A DNA stretch of 57,408 bases, taken from contig NVRM01000003.1 of the NCBI GenBank assembly GCA_002400885.1, positions 1-57,408 of the forward strand. The letters are read 5' to 3'. Position 1 is the first letter of the stretch. Each line of letters begins with the position of its first letter. Below, piece after piece: positions 19,344-29,794 of the stretch. The notes under the pieces are model-generated. The model made no database searches and was not told the origin of the DNA. It was given only the letters and a program-made list of their open reading frames with translations. This stretch comes from Flavobacteriaceae bacterium. Its GTDB lineage: Bacteria; Bacteroidota; Bacteroidia; Flavobacteriales; Flavobacteriaceae. A program made the position numbers and the translations under genes.

Positions 19344-21041
19344 CTAGTGTACTTTTAGATCCTTTAACATTAATTGTAGGCTTGTATTTCCTTGCCAGGT
19401 ATTTTCATCTACCGTAAAGGCAACATCAAATGTATTTCCCTTCTTTATTTCTGAAAATTTAGCGGCCAATCCAAAACCAATTCCACTGATAGTAATACTG
19501 GTTTCAGGGTCTTCTAAATTCACTTTTAAATGTGATTTATCACCGCCCACAGGTTTCCCCCAACCGGTATCTCTCACGTTTTCCGCCACAAATGTAGGGG
19601 TCATATTTCCAGGACCAAAAGGGGCTAATTGTTTTAAAATACGATTAAATTTAGGGGTAATTTCAGCAAAAGTAATCTGGACATCATATTTTAATTCAGG
19701 CACCCTTAACTCCGCTGGTATTGTAGCTTTCACAACCTCCTCAAACTTGGCTTTAAATTTAGGGTATTGTTCTAAAGACAAGGTAAGTCCTGCTGCATAT
19801 TTATGCCCTCCAAATTGCTCAATAAACTCGCTGCATTGCTCCAAGGCATCATAGACATCAAAACCTGTAACAGAACGTGCGGATGCGGCTAATTTATCAC
19901 CACTTTTAGTAAATACAAGGGTGGGTCGGTAATAGGTCTCTATGAGCCTAGAAGCTACAATTCCGATGACACCTTTGTGCCAATTCTCATCGTAGACTAC
20001 CGTGGTATAGCCTTCTTGCTCTTCATTTTCTATGATTTGGGCTAAGGCTTCTAGGGTAATGGATTTATCAAGTTCTTTCCTGTCCACATTATTAATCTCA
20101 ATGGCTTCCGCAAATTTTTGTGCTTTTGCTGCATCCTGTTCAATTAACAATTGCACGGCATCATTTCCTGATTTGATACGCCCTGCAGCATTGATCCTTG
20201 GAGCGATCCCAAAAACAACGTCTGTAATGGTTAAATTTTCTTTTTTAGATTGTGAAATTAAGGCTTTCATTCCTATCCTTGGATTGGAATTTATCACTTT
20301 TAAGCCATGATAAGCCAAGACTCTATTCTCCCCCGTAACGGGTACAATATCTGCACCGATAGCTGTAGCTACCAAATCCAAATAGGGTAAAAAATGATCG
20401 ATTTGGTGATTGTACTTCGTACCAATTGCCTGAATTAATTTAAACCCTACTCCGCAACCACAAAGCTCATCGTAAGGATAGGCACAGTCCAACCGTTTTG
20501 GATCCAATACGGCAACTGCTGCAGGGATTTCATCCCCTGGCCTGTGATGATCACAGATGACATAATCGATGCCTCTTTCCGAGGCATATACTACTTTATC
20601 AATGGCTTTGATTCCACAATCTAGCGCAATAATTAAAGTAATCTCATTGTCCTTTGCATAATCTATTGATTGAAAAGAAATCCCATATCCTTCCGCATAA
20701 CGATCTGGAATATAAGTCGATAAATTATGATGTAAGGTCTTTAAATAGGAATACACAAGCGATACTGAAGTCGTCCCATCCACATCATAATCGCCATAGA
20801 CTAAAATATGTTCCTCATTTTCAATCGCTTTCATGATTCGTGCGACTGCAAGATCCATATCTTTCATTAAAAAAGGATCGTGAAGTTCCCTTAAATCGGG
20901 ACGAAAAAAAGACTTTGCTTGTTCAAAAGAGGAAACACCTCTTTGAATAAGCAAAGTCGCTATGGTTTTATCAACTCCCAAATCATTGGAAAGTTTTGTT
21001 ACAATGTTAGTATCCGTTATTTTTTTTTGAGTCCAGCGCAT
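19344..21041 (-). CDS. recJ: Single-stranded-DNA-specific exonuclease RecJ
   Basis: VYGDYDVDGTTSVSLVY, CDHHRPGDEIP, APRINAAGRIKSG, GGHKYAAGLTL motifs. Confidence 0.95.
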   Translation of the reverse strand: MRWTQKKITDTNIVTKLSNDLGVDKTIATLLIQRGVSSFEQAKSFFRPDLRELHDPFLMKDMDLAVARIMKAIENEEHILVYGDYDVDGTTSVSLVYSYLKTLHHNLSTYIPDRYAEGYGISFQSIDYAKDNEITLIIALDCGIKAIDKVVYASERGIDYVICDHHRPGDEIPAAVAVLDPKRLDCAYPYDELCGCGVGFKLIQAIGTKYNHQIDHFLPYLDLVATAIGADIVPVTGENRVLAYHGLKVINSNPRIGMKALISQSKKENLTITDVVFGIAPRINAAGRIKSGNDAVQLLIEQDAAKAQKFAEAIEINNVDRKELDKSITLEALAQIIENEEQEGYTTVVYDENWHKGVIGIVASRLIETYYRPTLVFTKSGDKLAASARSVTGFDVYDALEQCSEFIEQFGGHKYAAGLTLSLEQYPKFKAKFEEVVKATIPAELRVPELKYDVQITFAEITPKFNRILKQLAPFGPGNMTPTFVAENVRDTGWGKPVGGDKSHLKVNLEDPETSITISGIGFGLAAKFSEIKKGNTFDVAFTVDENTWQGNTSLQLMLKDLKVH

Positions 21042-21079
21042 TCATTATTTTTTTCAAAAATAATCAAAAATGCTTTAAA

Positions 21080-21499
21080 CTACTGTTCTATGTACTCAAC
21101 TTTGATAGAAAGTTCTGAAAAACCTTTAAACATTTTCAAAACACCACAATAACGATCTACCGATAAATCTACTGCTTTTTGAATTTTATCTTTCTTAAAG
21201 TCCTTTCCATAAAAGCGGTAAATCATCTCCACTTTATCGTAGTATTTAGGATGCTCGTCTGTTAAATTCGCATTGACTTCGATCTTAATATCTGCAACCT
21301 CTGCTCGCATTTTTTTTAATAAAGAAACAATGTCCATGGCAGAACACCCCGCTAATGAAGTCAACATTAACTTTTTAGGAGTCACTCCTTTTCCAGTACC
21401 TCCAAGTGCTGGGCTTGCATCAATATTTATTATTTGCTCATGACCTTCGGCAACAAAATGCATGTCTCCACGCCAAGATAATTCTACTTTATTTTCCAT
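21080..21499 (-). CDS. OsmC family protein
   Basis: 139 aa; PKKLMLTSLAGCSAMDIVSLLKKMR and VDRYCGVLKMFKG are OsmC hallmarks. Confidence 0.88.
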   Translation of the reverse strand: MENKVELSWRGDMHFVAEGHEQIINIDASPALGGTGKGVTPKKLMLTSLAGCSAMDIVSLLKKMRAEVADIKIEVNANLTDEHPKYYDKVEMIYRFYGKDFKKDKIQKAVDLSVDRYCGVLKMFKGFSELSIKVEYIEQ

Positions 21500-21583
21500 T
21501 TTTCTATATTTAAAAACCGAAGTTAGGAATTATTACAAACAAATTTGATGACAATCTACACTTTCTTTTATTCACCCGTTTAA

Positions 21584-23374
21584 TTAGGTGGTTACTGCTA
21601 ATAACTGACGACGATAAGCGGTAAGCAACTTAGATTTAGAGATAAACCCAAGGTATTTCCCGTTTTTAATTACCGGTAAATTCCAGGCTCCTGTATGCTT
21701 AAACTTATCCATAATCGTTTGCATGGTGTCATCTTCATAATAAATCAAGTCCGGTGCACTGTGCATTAAATCAGCTACTTTTACTTTCTTACATAATTTC
21801 TCGTCGAACATAATCCCTCGAATATCATCTAAAAGCAACACTCCTAAAAACTCATTTTCATCACTCACTACAGGGAAGTTATTCCTTGAAGATTTTGCCA
21901 CTGCACTATGCAACATGTCCTGTAAAGGCATTTCTGGTTTGATGGAAATGAAATTGGTTTCAATCACCTTGTCAATTTTCAATAAAAGCAATACATTATT
22001 GTCTTTATTATGTGTCATTAACTCTCCTCTTTTTGCCAATTCCATCGTATAAATAGAGTGGGAAACAAAATAACGAGTTACTGAATATGAGATCACGGCA
22101 ACCAACATTAAAGGCACAAAAAGTTCATACCCTCCTGTAATTTCTGCAATTAAAAAGATCGCTGTTAATGGGGCATGCAATACTCCAGACATCAATCCTG
22201 TCATCCCAATTAAGGTAAAATTAGATTCCGAAACATGGAAACCTAGTCCTAAATTATTGATGATTCTAGCCACCATATTTCCTAAGGCACTCCCCATAAA
22301 TAAGGTAGGAATAAAAATCCCTCCAATACCACCCGCTGCAAATGTAGTGGTCATGGCAATGGCTTTAAAAATAGTAATGATAAAAAGCATGGCGATGATT
22401 CCCCAAGCGTGGTCGGTTAAATGCCCAAAATAAGGCATGTTTCCTAAGGCGGCTTTTGCATTTCCATGCAGTAGATTATTCATTAAATTATACCCTTCCC
22501 CATACAAAGCGGGAATAAAGAATAACATGGTACCAATACCAACACCTCCAATTAATAATTTTTTAAACGGATTACTCATCTTTTCAAAAAAGTCACTAAT
22601 TCCAAAAAATATCTTAGAAAAATACACGGATGCCATCCCTGTAAACAGGCCTAATAAAATATAAAATCCAATGTCAGATATTTCAAATTTATCTTGTAAT
22701 TCAAAACTAAACAACACTTCTGTTCCTCTAAAAAAGTAAGTAGTCAAAACGGAAGAAACAGAGGCAATAAGTAAGGGAACCATAGAGGCAAACCCTATTT
22801 CTAAACTAAAGATTTCCAAGGCAAATACAATCGCAGCAATTGGTGCTTTAAACATCGCGGCCAATGCGCCGGCAGCAGTACAACCAATTAACAACATCCT
22901 TGTTTTTGTACTCATGTGGAATAACTGGGCTAAATTGGAACCAAAAGCGGCCCCAGTACTTACAGATGGCCCTTCCAATCCAACAGACCCACCAAAACCA
23001 ACAGTCAATGGTGCGGTTAATAAAGAACCCCACATTTTATAACGTTCTATAAATCCATTTTTCTTTGAAATTGAATATAAAGTCGACGGAATTCCATGTG
23101 GAATTTCATGTCTTACTACATATTTAATTACAAAATACACCAATATTAATCCTATGGTTGGAAAAACAAAATACAAGGCATGGTGGTAATCCTTGATAAA
23201 TTCCCATTCCAATAAGGATTGAATAAAATGTGTTAAGTTTTTTAAGAGAACTGTACCTAAACCGGTCAGTAATCCTACAAATACACTTAAGATGTAAATA
23301 AATTGACGTTCAGAAATATGTTTATATTTCCAAATCAGAAATTTGACGAGTAACGTTTTTTTTACGCTTGGCAT
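21584..23374 (-). CDS. ClC-family chloride channel/antiporter with C-terminal CBS domains
   Basis: GSVGLEGPSVSTGAAFGS, GCTAAGALAAMFKAPIAAIVFALE, GGIGGIFIPTLFMGSALG; two CBS-like segments at the C-terminus. Confidence 0.92.
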   Translation of the reverse strand: MPSVKKTLLVKFLIWKYKHISERQFIYILSVFVGLLTGLGTVLLKNLTHFIQSLLEWEFIKDYHHALYFVFPTIGLILVYFVIKYVVRHEIPHGIPSTLYSISKKNGFIERYKMWGSLLTAPLTVGFGGSVGLEGPSVSTGAAFGSNLAQLFHMSTKTRMLLIGCTAAGALAAMFKAPIAAIVFALEIFSLEIGFASMVPLLIASVSSVLTTYFFRGTEVLFSFELQDKFEISDIGFYILLGLFTGMASVYFSKIFFGISDFFEKMSNPFKKLLIGGVGIGTMLFFIPALYGEGYNLMNNLLHGNAKAALGNMPYFGHLTDHAWGIIAMLFIITIFKAIAMTTTFAAGGIGGIFIPTLFMGSALGNMVARIINNLGLGFHVSESNFTLIGMTGLMSGVLHAPLTAIFLIAEITGGYELFVPLMLVAVISYSVTRYFVSHSIYTMELAKRGELMTHNKDNNVLLLLKIDKVIETNFISIKPEMPLQDMLHSAVAKSSRNNFPVVSDENEFLGVLLLDDIRGIMFDEKLCKKVKVADLMHSAPDLIYYEDDTMQTIMDKFKHTGAWNLPVIKNGKYLGFISKSKLLTAYRRQLLAVTT

Positions 23375-23604
23375 AATTTGATAAAGTGAATTTTTAGCGG
23401 AGCAAAGGTATCATTTTAACAATACAATGGTTCAGATCCACTTTATTTAATCTAATTAATTTAAGAATACGTATTCGTAACCTTTAAAGTACTGACCTAG
23501 GTATCTTTAAATTAGGTAGTACATTGGGAGTAATTTGAGAAAATTACACAAAGAAATTAGTGATAATTATACATTTTCGGTATTTTAAATACTAAAAGTG
23601 GAAC

Positions 23605-23700
23605 TTAGTTTTCCAATACCCTAGGACAACGGCCACAGAAAGATTTCCCTTTTTTCTTGTAACTCTTGCAACATTTCTTTTTCTTATTGATGGTTTCCAT
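23605..23700 (-). CDS. Candidate small Cys-rich/Lys-rich protein (31 aa, possibly longer with a TTG start at 23781)
   Basis: Manual translation of the minus strand: METINKKKKCCKSYKKKGKSFCGRCPRVLEN*. The open frame continues upstream as LFLFILNKNNVSAIIVAKSVYAYDFSA-METI. Not in the supplied ORF track because of length. Confidence 0.4.
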   Translation of the reverse strand: METINKKKKCCKSYKKKGKSFCGRCPRVLEN

Positions 23701-23917
23701 CGCAGAAAAATCATATGCGTATACAGATTTAGCGACAATTATTGCGGACACGTTATTTTTATTTAGAATGAATAAAAACAAAGGTACTCTTTTTTTTGTA
23801 GTATGAAAGTGATATTGGTTAGTTTAAACAATATTAACTGAATCAATATTACTTGCTTAGCCCTTACAAGTCCATAAATAGCTTGGCTAGCTGAATAAAT
23901 CTAGATACTTTTACAAG

Positions 23918-24697
23918 ATGCAGGAACATATCACTTTTAAAAATTCTAACATTTGTTTCAATCAACAAGGAAAAGGACCTACGGTTGTATTACTTCATGG
24001 TTTTTTGGAAAACAAAAGCATGTGGGAAAATACCCGATCAGTATTGGCTAAAAAAAATCGTGTGATCAGCATCGATTTGTTAGGACATGGCAAGAGTGAA
24101 AACCTAGGATACATTCACAGCATGGAAGAGATGGCCATTACCGTAAAAACAGTATTGGAGGTTTTAAAAATAAGAAAAGTGATGCTTATTGGACATAGCA
24201 TGGGAGGCTATGTAGCACTCTCTTTTGCAGCGCAATATCCGGAGAACACTAAAGGTGTCTGTTTATTAAATTCAAGCCCTATTAGTGACACTCCTGAAAA
24301 AATAATTCATAGAGATCGAGCAGTGGCAGCACTCAAACAGCATTTTACAACCTTTATAAAAATAGCCATTCCAAATTTGTTTGCGCAGAACTCAAAAGTA
24401 AGTTTAAAAAATGAAATAGACCGTGTAATTTTAGCCGCTTTAACTACGAGTAAACAAGGAGCTATTGCAGCTACGCAAGGCATGAAAACAAGAAAAAATT
24501 ACTGTGATTTTTTCCTTAATTCCTCCTTTAAAAAGCAGGTAATCTTAGGGGAAGATGACCCCGTTTTAGATTTAAAAAAACAATTAGAAATTTACAAAAA
24601 AAACACTGTTCCTACCACAGTTCTATCCGGAGGACATATGAGTCATATTGAAAGTTTTGACTCCCTAATCATTGCACTGAAAAAATTCTTGAAATAA
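23918..24697 (+). CDS. Alpha/beta-fold hydrolase
   Basis: VVLLHGFLENKSMW, LIGHSMGGYVAL (nucleophile elbow GHSMG), GGHMSHIE catalytic His region. Confidence 0.9.
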   Translation: MQEHITFKNSNICFNQQGKGPTVVLLHGFLENKSMWENTRSVLAKKNRVISIDLLGHGKSENLGYIHSMEEMAITVKTVLEVLKIRKVMLIGHSMGGYVALSFAAQYPENTKGVCLLNSSPISDTPEKIIHRDRAVAALKQHFTTFIKIAIPNLFAQNSKVSLKNEIDRVILAALTTSKQGAIAATQGMKTRKNYCDFFLNSSFKKQVILGEDDPVLDLKKQLEIYKKNTVPTTVLSGGHMSHIESFDSLIIALKKFLK

Positions 24698-24719
24698 GAA
24701 CAAGCCTGTTACTCTCCCT

Positions 24720-25076
24720 TTATTTTTTTGCTTCCTCCAAGGTGTCTACAACCTCAATGATCCAATTAGTCCCTTTCATTCCTTCTTTGTACAAGGTTAA
24801 AAGAGTTTTCAATTTAAGGTTTGTAGTAACATGAATTACTTTTACAACCCTATTCCAACGGCTCGCGCCCTCTTCTAATGTCGTAATAATTTTAGCGTCT
24901 TTACTTGATAGATCTACTCTTTCAACATCGGTAAAATCAGCAATTTGAACACACATCTCATCAAATCGACCATCTCCATATATAAGTCCATTGGCATCCA
25001 TTAGATCCTGAAGAACTAAGATCCCATAAAACTTTATATTCGCATCATTATTATCCCATTCTAATTGAAATCCCAT
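24720..25076 (-). CDS. Hypothetical STAS/SEC14-like small protein
   Basis: 118 aa with no secretion signal; alternating beta-alpha pattern; family assignment tentative. Confidence 0.6.
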   Translation of the reverse strand: MGFQLEWDNNDANIKFYGILVLQDLMDANGLIYGDGRFDEMCVQIADFTDVERVDLSSKDAKIITTLEEGASRWNRVVKVIHVTTNLKLKTLLTLYKEGMKGTNWIIEVVDTLEEAKK

Positions 25077-25122
25077 ACCTAAATTTTCGCTTACACACAG
25101 TCGTTAAATGTTAAATATACGT

Positions 25123-25170
25123 AAAAAGAAGGAAGAGAACGTCCATTCGGCACGTTCTCTTCCTTCTTTT
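25123..25170 (-). terminator. Terminator downstream of thiL
   Basis: AAAAGAAGGAAGAGAACGT ... ACGTTCTCTTCCTTCTTTT perfect 19-bp inverted repeat around a 9-nt loop. Confidence 0.8.
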
Positions 25171-25186
25171 CAATTCTCTTCTATTA

Positions 25187-26236
25187 TTATTCCCCTTTTA
25201 AAGGGTTCCATCCTTGTGCAGTCAATACTATTTTTTGATTGGCTCTTGTAATCAAATTTACACCTTCGTTTTGTTCGGTCATATGACCTATTACAGTCAA
25301 ACTAGGGTTGGCTTTAATTTTTGGAAAATCTTCTTGAGCTACTGTAAATAGTAATTCGTAATCCTCTCCTCCACTCAAAGCGATAGTCGTGCTATTCAAC
25401 TCAAACTCCTCACAGGTAGAAATTACCTGAGGGTCTAATGGAATTTTATCTTCATATAAATTACAACCCACTCCTGATTGTTTACATAAATGTAAAATTT
25501 CTGAAGACAATCCATCAGAAATATCAATCATACTGGTAGGTTTCACCTCTAATTTACGTAATAAATCAGGGATATCTTGTCTCGCTTCAGGTTTTAACTG
25601 ACGCTCTATCAAGTAAGAATACTTTTCTAAATCTGGCTGCTCTTTTGGATTGACTGCAAACACTTGTTTTTCGCGTTCCAATACTTGCAAGCCTAGATAG
25701 GCAGCTCCCAAATCACCTGTAACAACTAATAAATCACCTTCTTTAGCGCCATTTCTATAGGTTACATCTTCTTTTTTTGCTTCCCCGATCGCTGTGACAC
25801 TGATCAACAAACCTGTTTTCGAAGATGTGGTATCCCCTCCGATTAAATCCACGTTATACATGTCACAAGCCAAGGCTATTCCTGCATATAATTCCTCTAT
25901 GGCCTCTAAGGTAAATCGGTTGGAAACTGCGATAGAAACGGTTACTTGCTTCGCTTCTCCATTCATAGCATACACATCGGATAAGTTTACCACGATTGCT
26001 TTGTAGCCCAAATGTTTTAAAGGCATATATCCCAAGTCAAAATGCACACCTTCTATCAACAAGTCGGTAGTTACTAATAGTTGATTTTTAATACCTCCAA
26101 GTACAGCGGCATCATCTCCTACTCCCTTAATGGTAGTTGATTGCTTATTTTTAAACCCTGAAGTCAAGTGTTCTATCAGTCCAAATTCACCCAATTCAGA
26201 CAAACTTGTACGGCTTTGATTTTTATTTTCTAACAT
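25187..26236 (-). CDS. thiL: Thiamine-monophosphate kinase
   Basis: GVGDDAAVL, TTDLLIEGVHFDL, LIGGDTTSSKTGLLISVTAIG, ISDGLSSEI. ORF to 26278; start MLENKNQS at 26236 preferred. Confidence 0.93.
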   Translation of the reverse strand: MLENKNQSRTSLSELGEFGLIEHLTSGFKNKQSTTIKGVGDDAAVLGGIKNQLLVTTDLLIEGVHFDLGYMPLKHLGYKAIVVNLSDVYAMNGEAKQVTVSIAVSNRFTLEAIEELYAGIALACDMYNVDLIGGDTTSSKTGLLISVTAIGEAKKEDVTYRNGAKEGDLLVVTGDLGAAYLGLQVLEREKQVFAVNPKEQPDLEKYSYLIERQLKPEARQDIPDLLRKLEVKPTSMIDISDGLSSEILHLCKQSGVGCNLYEDKIPLDPQVISTCEEFELNSTTIALSGGEDYELLFTVAQEDFPKIKANPSLTVIGHMTEQNEGVNLITRANQKIVLTAQGWNPLKGE

Positions 26237-26564
26237 ACCGCAAAGATACATATTCTTAGTCATTTTAGATGAACTCACAGCAGCCTTGAATAATTATGCA
26301 TCAATTTATAGCCTTATAAATCATTTCACAGGAGCTACTTCCTCTCTACTCAAACGTTTTATTAAATTTAAACATTTGGCCCGTTCAATCTCTATATAAA
26401 TAAATTTAGGTATTTAAGTATTGACATACAGCTACTTAAGACGCAACAAACACTAAGTACTCTTAAATTATTAAATAAAATTCCTTATTTGTAAAACCAC
26501 AGTTTATCCGTACTTTTGTAAGATAAAATCTATCTATCTAATTATAAGAGTACTCAATACAATC

Positions 26565-26584
26565 TTTATGATAATTATCATAAA
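26565..26584. promoter_or_regulatory. Perfect 20-bp palindrome (candidate iron/Fe-S-responsive operator) in the sufA promoter
   Basis: TTTATGATAATTATCATAAA, 5 nt upstream of a TATCTTTG -7 element (26590-26597). Confidence 0.5.
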
Positions 26585-26633
26585 TTGCGTATCTTTGTAA
26601 TTCTATTAATTTGAATTAAAGCGCATTTAAACA

Positions 26634-26963
26634 ATGATTAAAGTTTCAGACATCGCAAAAAAGAAAGTAGTTGAGTTAATGACCGACGATGGTTTTGACG
26701 CTGTCACGGATTTCGTCCGTGTTGGAGTTAAGAGTGGGGGTTGTTCAGGACTTTCTTATGACTTAAAATTCGACAAATCTAAAAGCGAGGATGACAAAGT
26801 TTTTGAAGACAATGGTGTGAAAATCATTGTAGATAAAAAAAGCTTTTTATACCTAGCCGGAACGACCTTAGATTTTTCTGGAGGGCTCAACGGTACAGGA
26901 TTCGTTTTTAACAATCCTAATGCTAACAGAACCTGCGGATGTGGCGAAAGTTTTTCGTTATAA
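26634..26963 (+). CDS. sufA: Iron-sulfur cluster assembly accessory protein (HesB/IscA/SufA family)
   Basis: GVKSGGCSGLSYDL and NRTCGCGESFSL conserved cysteines; upstream of sufB. Confidence 0.9.
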   Translation: MIKVSDIAKKKVVELMTDDGFDAVTDFVRVGVKSGGCSGLSYDLKFDKSKSEDDKVFEDNGVKIIVDKKSFLYLAGTTLDFSGGLNGTGFVFNNPNANRTCGCGESFSL

Positions 26964-27115
26964 TATAAAACAGGTGCTACAACTGTATTAAGTGTAGCAG
27001 AATTTTTAGATAATTATAAATTTTAGACTTCGTTTAAAATTATAACATATAAGATTCATAGGGTGATATTACTGCATAGTAAAACGTCACCTGCGCATCT
27101 TTTGAACAGTCACTT

Positions 27116-28564
27116 ATGAGTAAGTATACAGAAGACGATTTAAAAAAAGAACTCGAAACACAAGAATACGAGTATGGTTTTTATACAGATATAGAAGCTG
27201 ATAAATTTCCTGTGGGTTTAAATGAGGATATTGTAATTGCCATTTCTAAAAAGAAAAACGAGCCACAATGGATGACAGACTGGCGTTTGGATGCTTTTAG
27301 AATATGGAAAAACATGGAGGAACCAGATTGGGCCAACGTAAATTACACCAAACCAGATTTTGACGCCTTGAGTTATTACTCTGCTCCTATTCAAAAAAAG
27401 CAGTTAGACAGCTTGGACGAAGTAGACCCTGAATTACTAAAAACATTTGAAAAACTAGGAATATCTATTGGTGAACAAAAGCGATTGAGCAATGTTGCCA
27501 TGGATATTGTTATCGATTCAGTCTCTGTTGCCACTACTTTTAAAAAGACATTGGCAGAAAAAGGGATTCTATTTATGCCTATTTCTGAAGCCATTCAAGA
27601 GCATCCAGAATTGGTAAGAAAATACATGGGTAGTGTTGTTCCAAAAACAGACAATTTTTATGCAGCATTAAACTCTGCTGTGTTTTCTGACGGATCGTTT
27701 TGTTATATCCCTAAGGGGGTAACTTGCCCAATGGAACTTTCTACTTATTTTAGAATTAACGAAGGAGGAACCGGTCAGTTCGAACGTACTTTAGTCATTG
27801 CAGACGAAGGAAGTTTTGTAAGTTACTTAGAAGGTTGTACCGCCCCATCACGTGACGAGAACCAACTACATGCTGCCGTAGTAGAATTGATTGCTATGGA
27901 CAATGCAGAAATAAAATACTCTACCGTTCAAAACTGGTACCCTGGTAACAAAGAAGGTGTAGGTGGTGTTTATAACTTTGTAACGAAAAGAGGAATTTGT
28001 CACAATCATGCTAAAATTTCTTGGACACAAGTAGAAACAGGAAGTGCCGTGACTTGGAAATACCCAAGTTGTATCCTTAAAGGTGATTATTCTGTAGGAG
28101 AATTTTATTCTATTGCGGTAACTAATAATTATCAGCAAGCGGATACTGGAACTAAAATGATTCACTTAGGAAAAAACACTAGAAGTACTATTATTTCTAA
28201 AGGGATTTCCGCTGGACACTCTCATAACTCTTACCGTGGATTGGTAAAAGTAGCCAAAAACGCTAGTAATGCAAGAAACTTCACGCAATGTGATTCCTTG
28301 TTAATGGGAGATTTATGTGGAGCACATACTTTCCCTTATATCGAAAACAAATCGGCATCTTCACAAATAGAACACGAAGCTACCACGAGTAAAATTGGAG
28401 AAGACCAACTTTTCTATTGTAATCAAAGAGGGATTGATACTGAAAAAGCCATTGCATTAATTGTAAACGGTTTCAGTAAAGAAGTATTGAACAAGCTACC
28501 GATGGAATTTGCAGTAGAAGCACAAAAATTACTTGAAATATCCTTAGAAGGAAGCGTAGGATAA
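27116..28564 (+). CDS. sufB: Fe-S cluster assembly scaffold SufB
   Basis: [58 protein letters not shown]. Confidence 0.96.
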   Translation: MSKYTEDDLKKELETQEYEYGFYTDIEADKFPVGLNEDIVIAISKKKNEPQWMTDWRLDAFRIWKNMEEPDWANVNYTKPDFDALSYYSAPIQKKQLDSLDEVDPELLKTFEKLGISIGEQKRLSNVAMDIVIDSVSVATTFKKTLAEKGILFMPISEAIQEHPELVRKYMGSVVPKTDNFYAALNSAVFSDGSFCYIPKGVTCPMELSTYFRINEGGTGQFERTLVIADEGSFVSYLEGCTAPSRDENQLHAAVVELIAMDNAEIKYSTVQNWYPGNKEGVGGVYNFVTKRGICHNHAKISWTQVETGSAVTWKYPSCILKGDYSVGEFYSIAVTNNYQQADTGTKMIHLGKNTRSTIISKGISAGHSHNSYRGLVKVAKNASNARNFTQCDSLLMGDLCGAHTFPYIENKSASSQIEHEATTSKIGEDQLFYCNQRGIDTEKAIALIVNGFSKEVLNKLPMEFAVEAQKLLEISLEGSVG

Positions 28565-28585
28565 GCCCCAATATTTAGATCCATT

Positions 28586-28990
28586 ATGAAAAGAGTCCTA
28601 TTACTTTTTGTTTTAATTTCAGCCATCAGTTGTAACACTTCTTCGAAGAAGAATCTTGTTAAAACTGGAAATAAAACGATAAAGGTTTCCTTAAATCAAG
28701 AAGATTTTAAAGGAGAGACTAGTTATGACTCTGAAAATAAACTCATACTTTTCAAAGATGCTTCAGGCAGCTATGAAATTTATAAAAACAACGATTATTA
28801 CAGTCTGTTAACAATTTTAAAGGACAATAAATCCTTGGAAGGAAGTAACAGTATTACTGTATCATTTAGAGGAGAAAGAGTGACAAAAGGAACAGGCAAC
28901 CTTCCACTCATTAAAATGTCTACATTTAGTATAAATACAAGTAAAGACAAATACTCCACAATAATTAAAAGACAATTAAACGACAATTAA
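28586..28990 (+). CDS. Small predicted lipoprotein inside the suf operon
   Basis: 134 aa; MKRVLLLFVLISAIS|C lipobox; 21 nt after sufB and 9 nt before sufC. Confidence 0.75.
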   Translation: MKRVLLLFVLISAISCNTSSKKNLVKTGNKTIKVSLNQEDFKGETSYDSENKLILFKDASGSYEIYKNNDYYSLLTILKDNKSLEGSNSITVSFRGERVTKGTGNLPLIKMSTFSINTSKDKYSTIIKRQLNDN

Positions 28991-28999
28991 GCAGATACC

Positions 29000-29737
29000 A
29001 TGTTAAAAATAGAAAACTTAAAGGCTAGAATTGGAGATAAAGAAATCCTATCAGGAATTAACTTAGAAATAAAAGCAGGTGAAGTACATGCTATTATGGG
29101 ACCTAATGGTTCTGGAAAAAGTACTTTATCGGCTGTAATTGCAGGAAAAGAAGAATACGAAGTTACCGATGGAACCATCTTTTTAAATGATGAAAACATT
29201 GAAGACTTATCTCCAGAAGAACGTGCACATAAAGGTATCTTTTTATCTTTCCAGTACCCTGTAGAAATCCCCGGAGTTACGGTAACCAACTTTATTAAAA
29301 CTGCCATTAACGAAGGTCGTAAAGCAAGAGGAGAAGCAGAACTTCCAGCAAAGGACATGTTAAAATTAATTCGCGAAAAAGCGGATCTATTAGAGATGGA
29401 TCGTAAATTTTTATCAAGATCATTAAACCAAGGGTTTTCTGGTGGAGAGAAAAAACGTAACGAAATTTTCCAAATGGCCATGCTAGAACCTAAATTGGCA
29501 ATTTTAGATGAAACTGATTCTGGTTTAGATATTGACGCTTTAAAAATTGTAGCAAATGGTGTTAATAAATTAAGAAACAAAGACAATGCAGTCATCGTAA
29601 TTACGCATTATCAACGTCTTCTTGATTATATCGTTCCAGATTTTGTACACGTTTTACACAATGGTAAAATAGTAAAATCGGGAGGAAAAGAATTGGCTTT
29701 AGAATTAGAAGCAAAAGGATACGATTGGTTAAAATAG
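29000..29737 (+). CDS. sufC: Fe-S cluster assembly ATPase SufC
   Basis: GPNGSGKST Walker A, FSGGEKKRNEIFQM signature, LDETDSGLDIDAL Walker B. Confidence 0.96.
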   Translation: MLKIENLKARIGDKEILSGINLEIKAGEVHAIMGPNGSGKSTLSAVIAGKEEYEVTDGTIFLNDENIEDLSPEERAHKGIFLSFQYPVEIPGVTVTNFIKTAINEGRKARGEAELPAKDMLKLIREKADLLEMDRKFLSRSLNQGFSGGEKKRNEIFQMAMLEPKLAILDETDSGLDIDALKIVANGVNKLRNKDNAVIVITHYQRLLDYIVPDFVHVLHNGKIVKSGGKELALELEAKGYDWLK

Positions 29738-29794
29738 TTGTTCCTAATTTAGAAACAACACCTCGTAATTAACTAATAGTACAAAAGAGTAACC

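Noticed and set aside
28987-29595. 202-aa ORF antisense to sufC
   Set aside because: Entirely overlaps the highly conserved sufC; no family features; typical of antisense open frames in AT-rich coding DNA.
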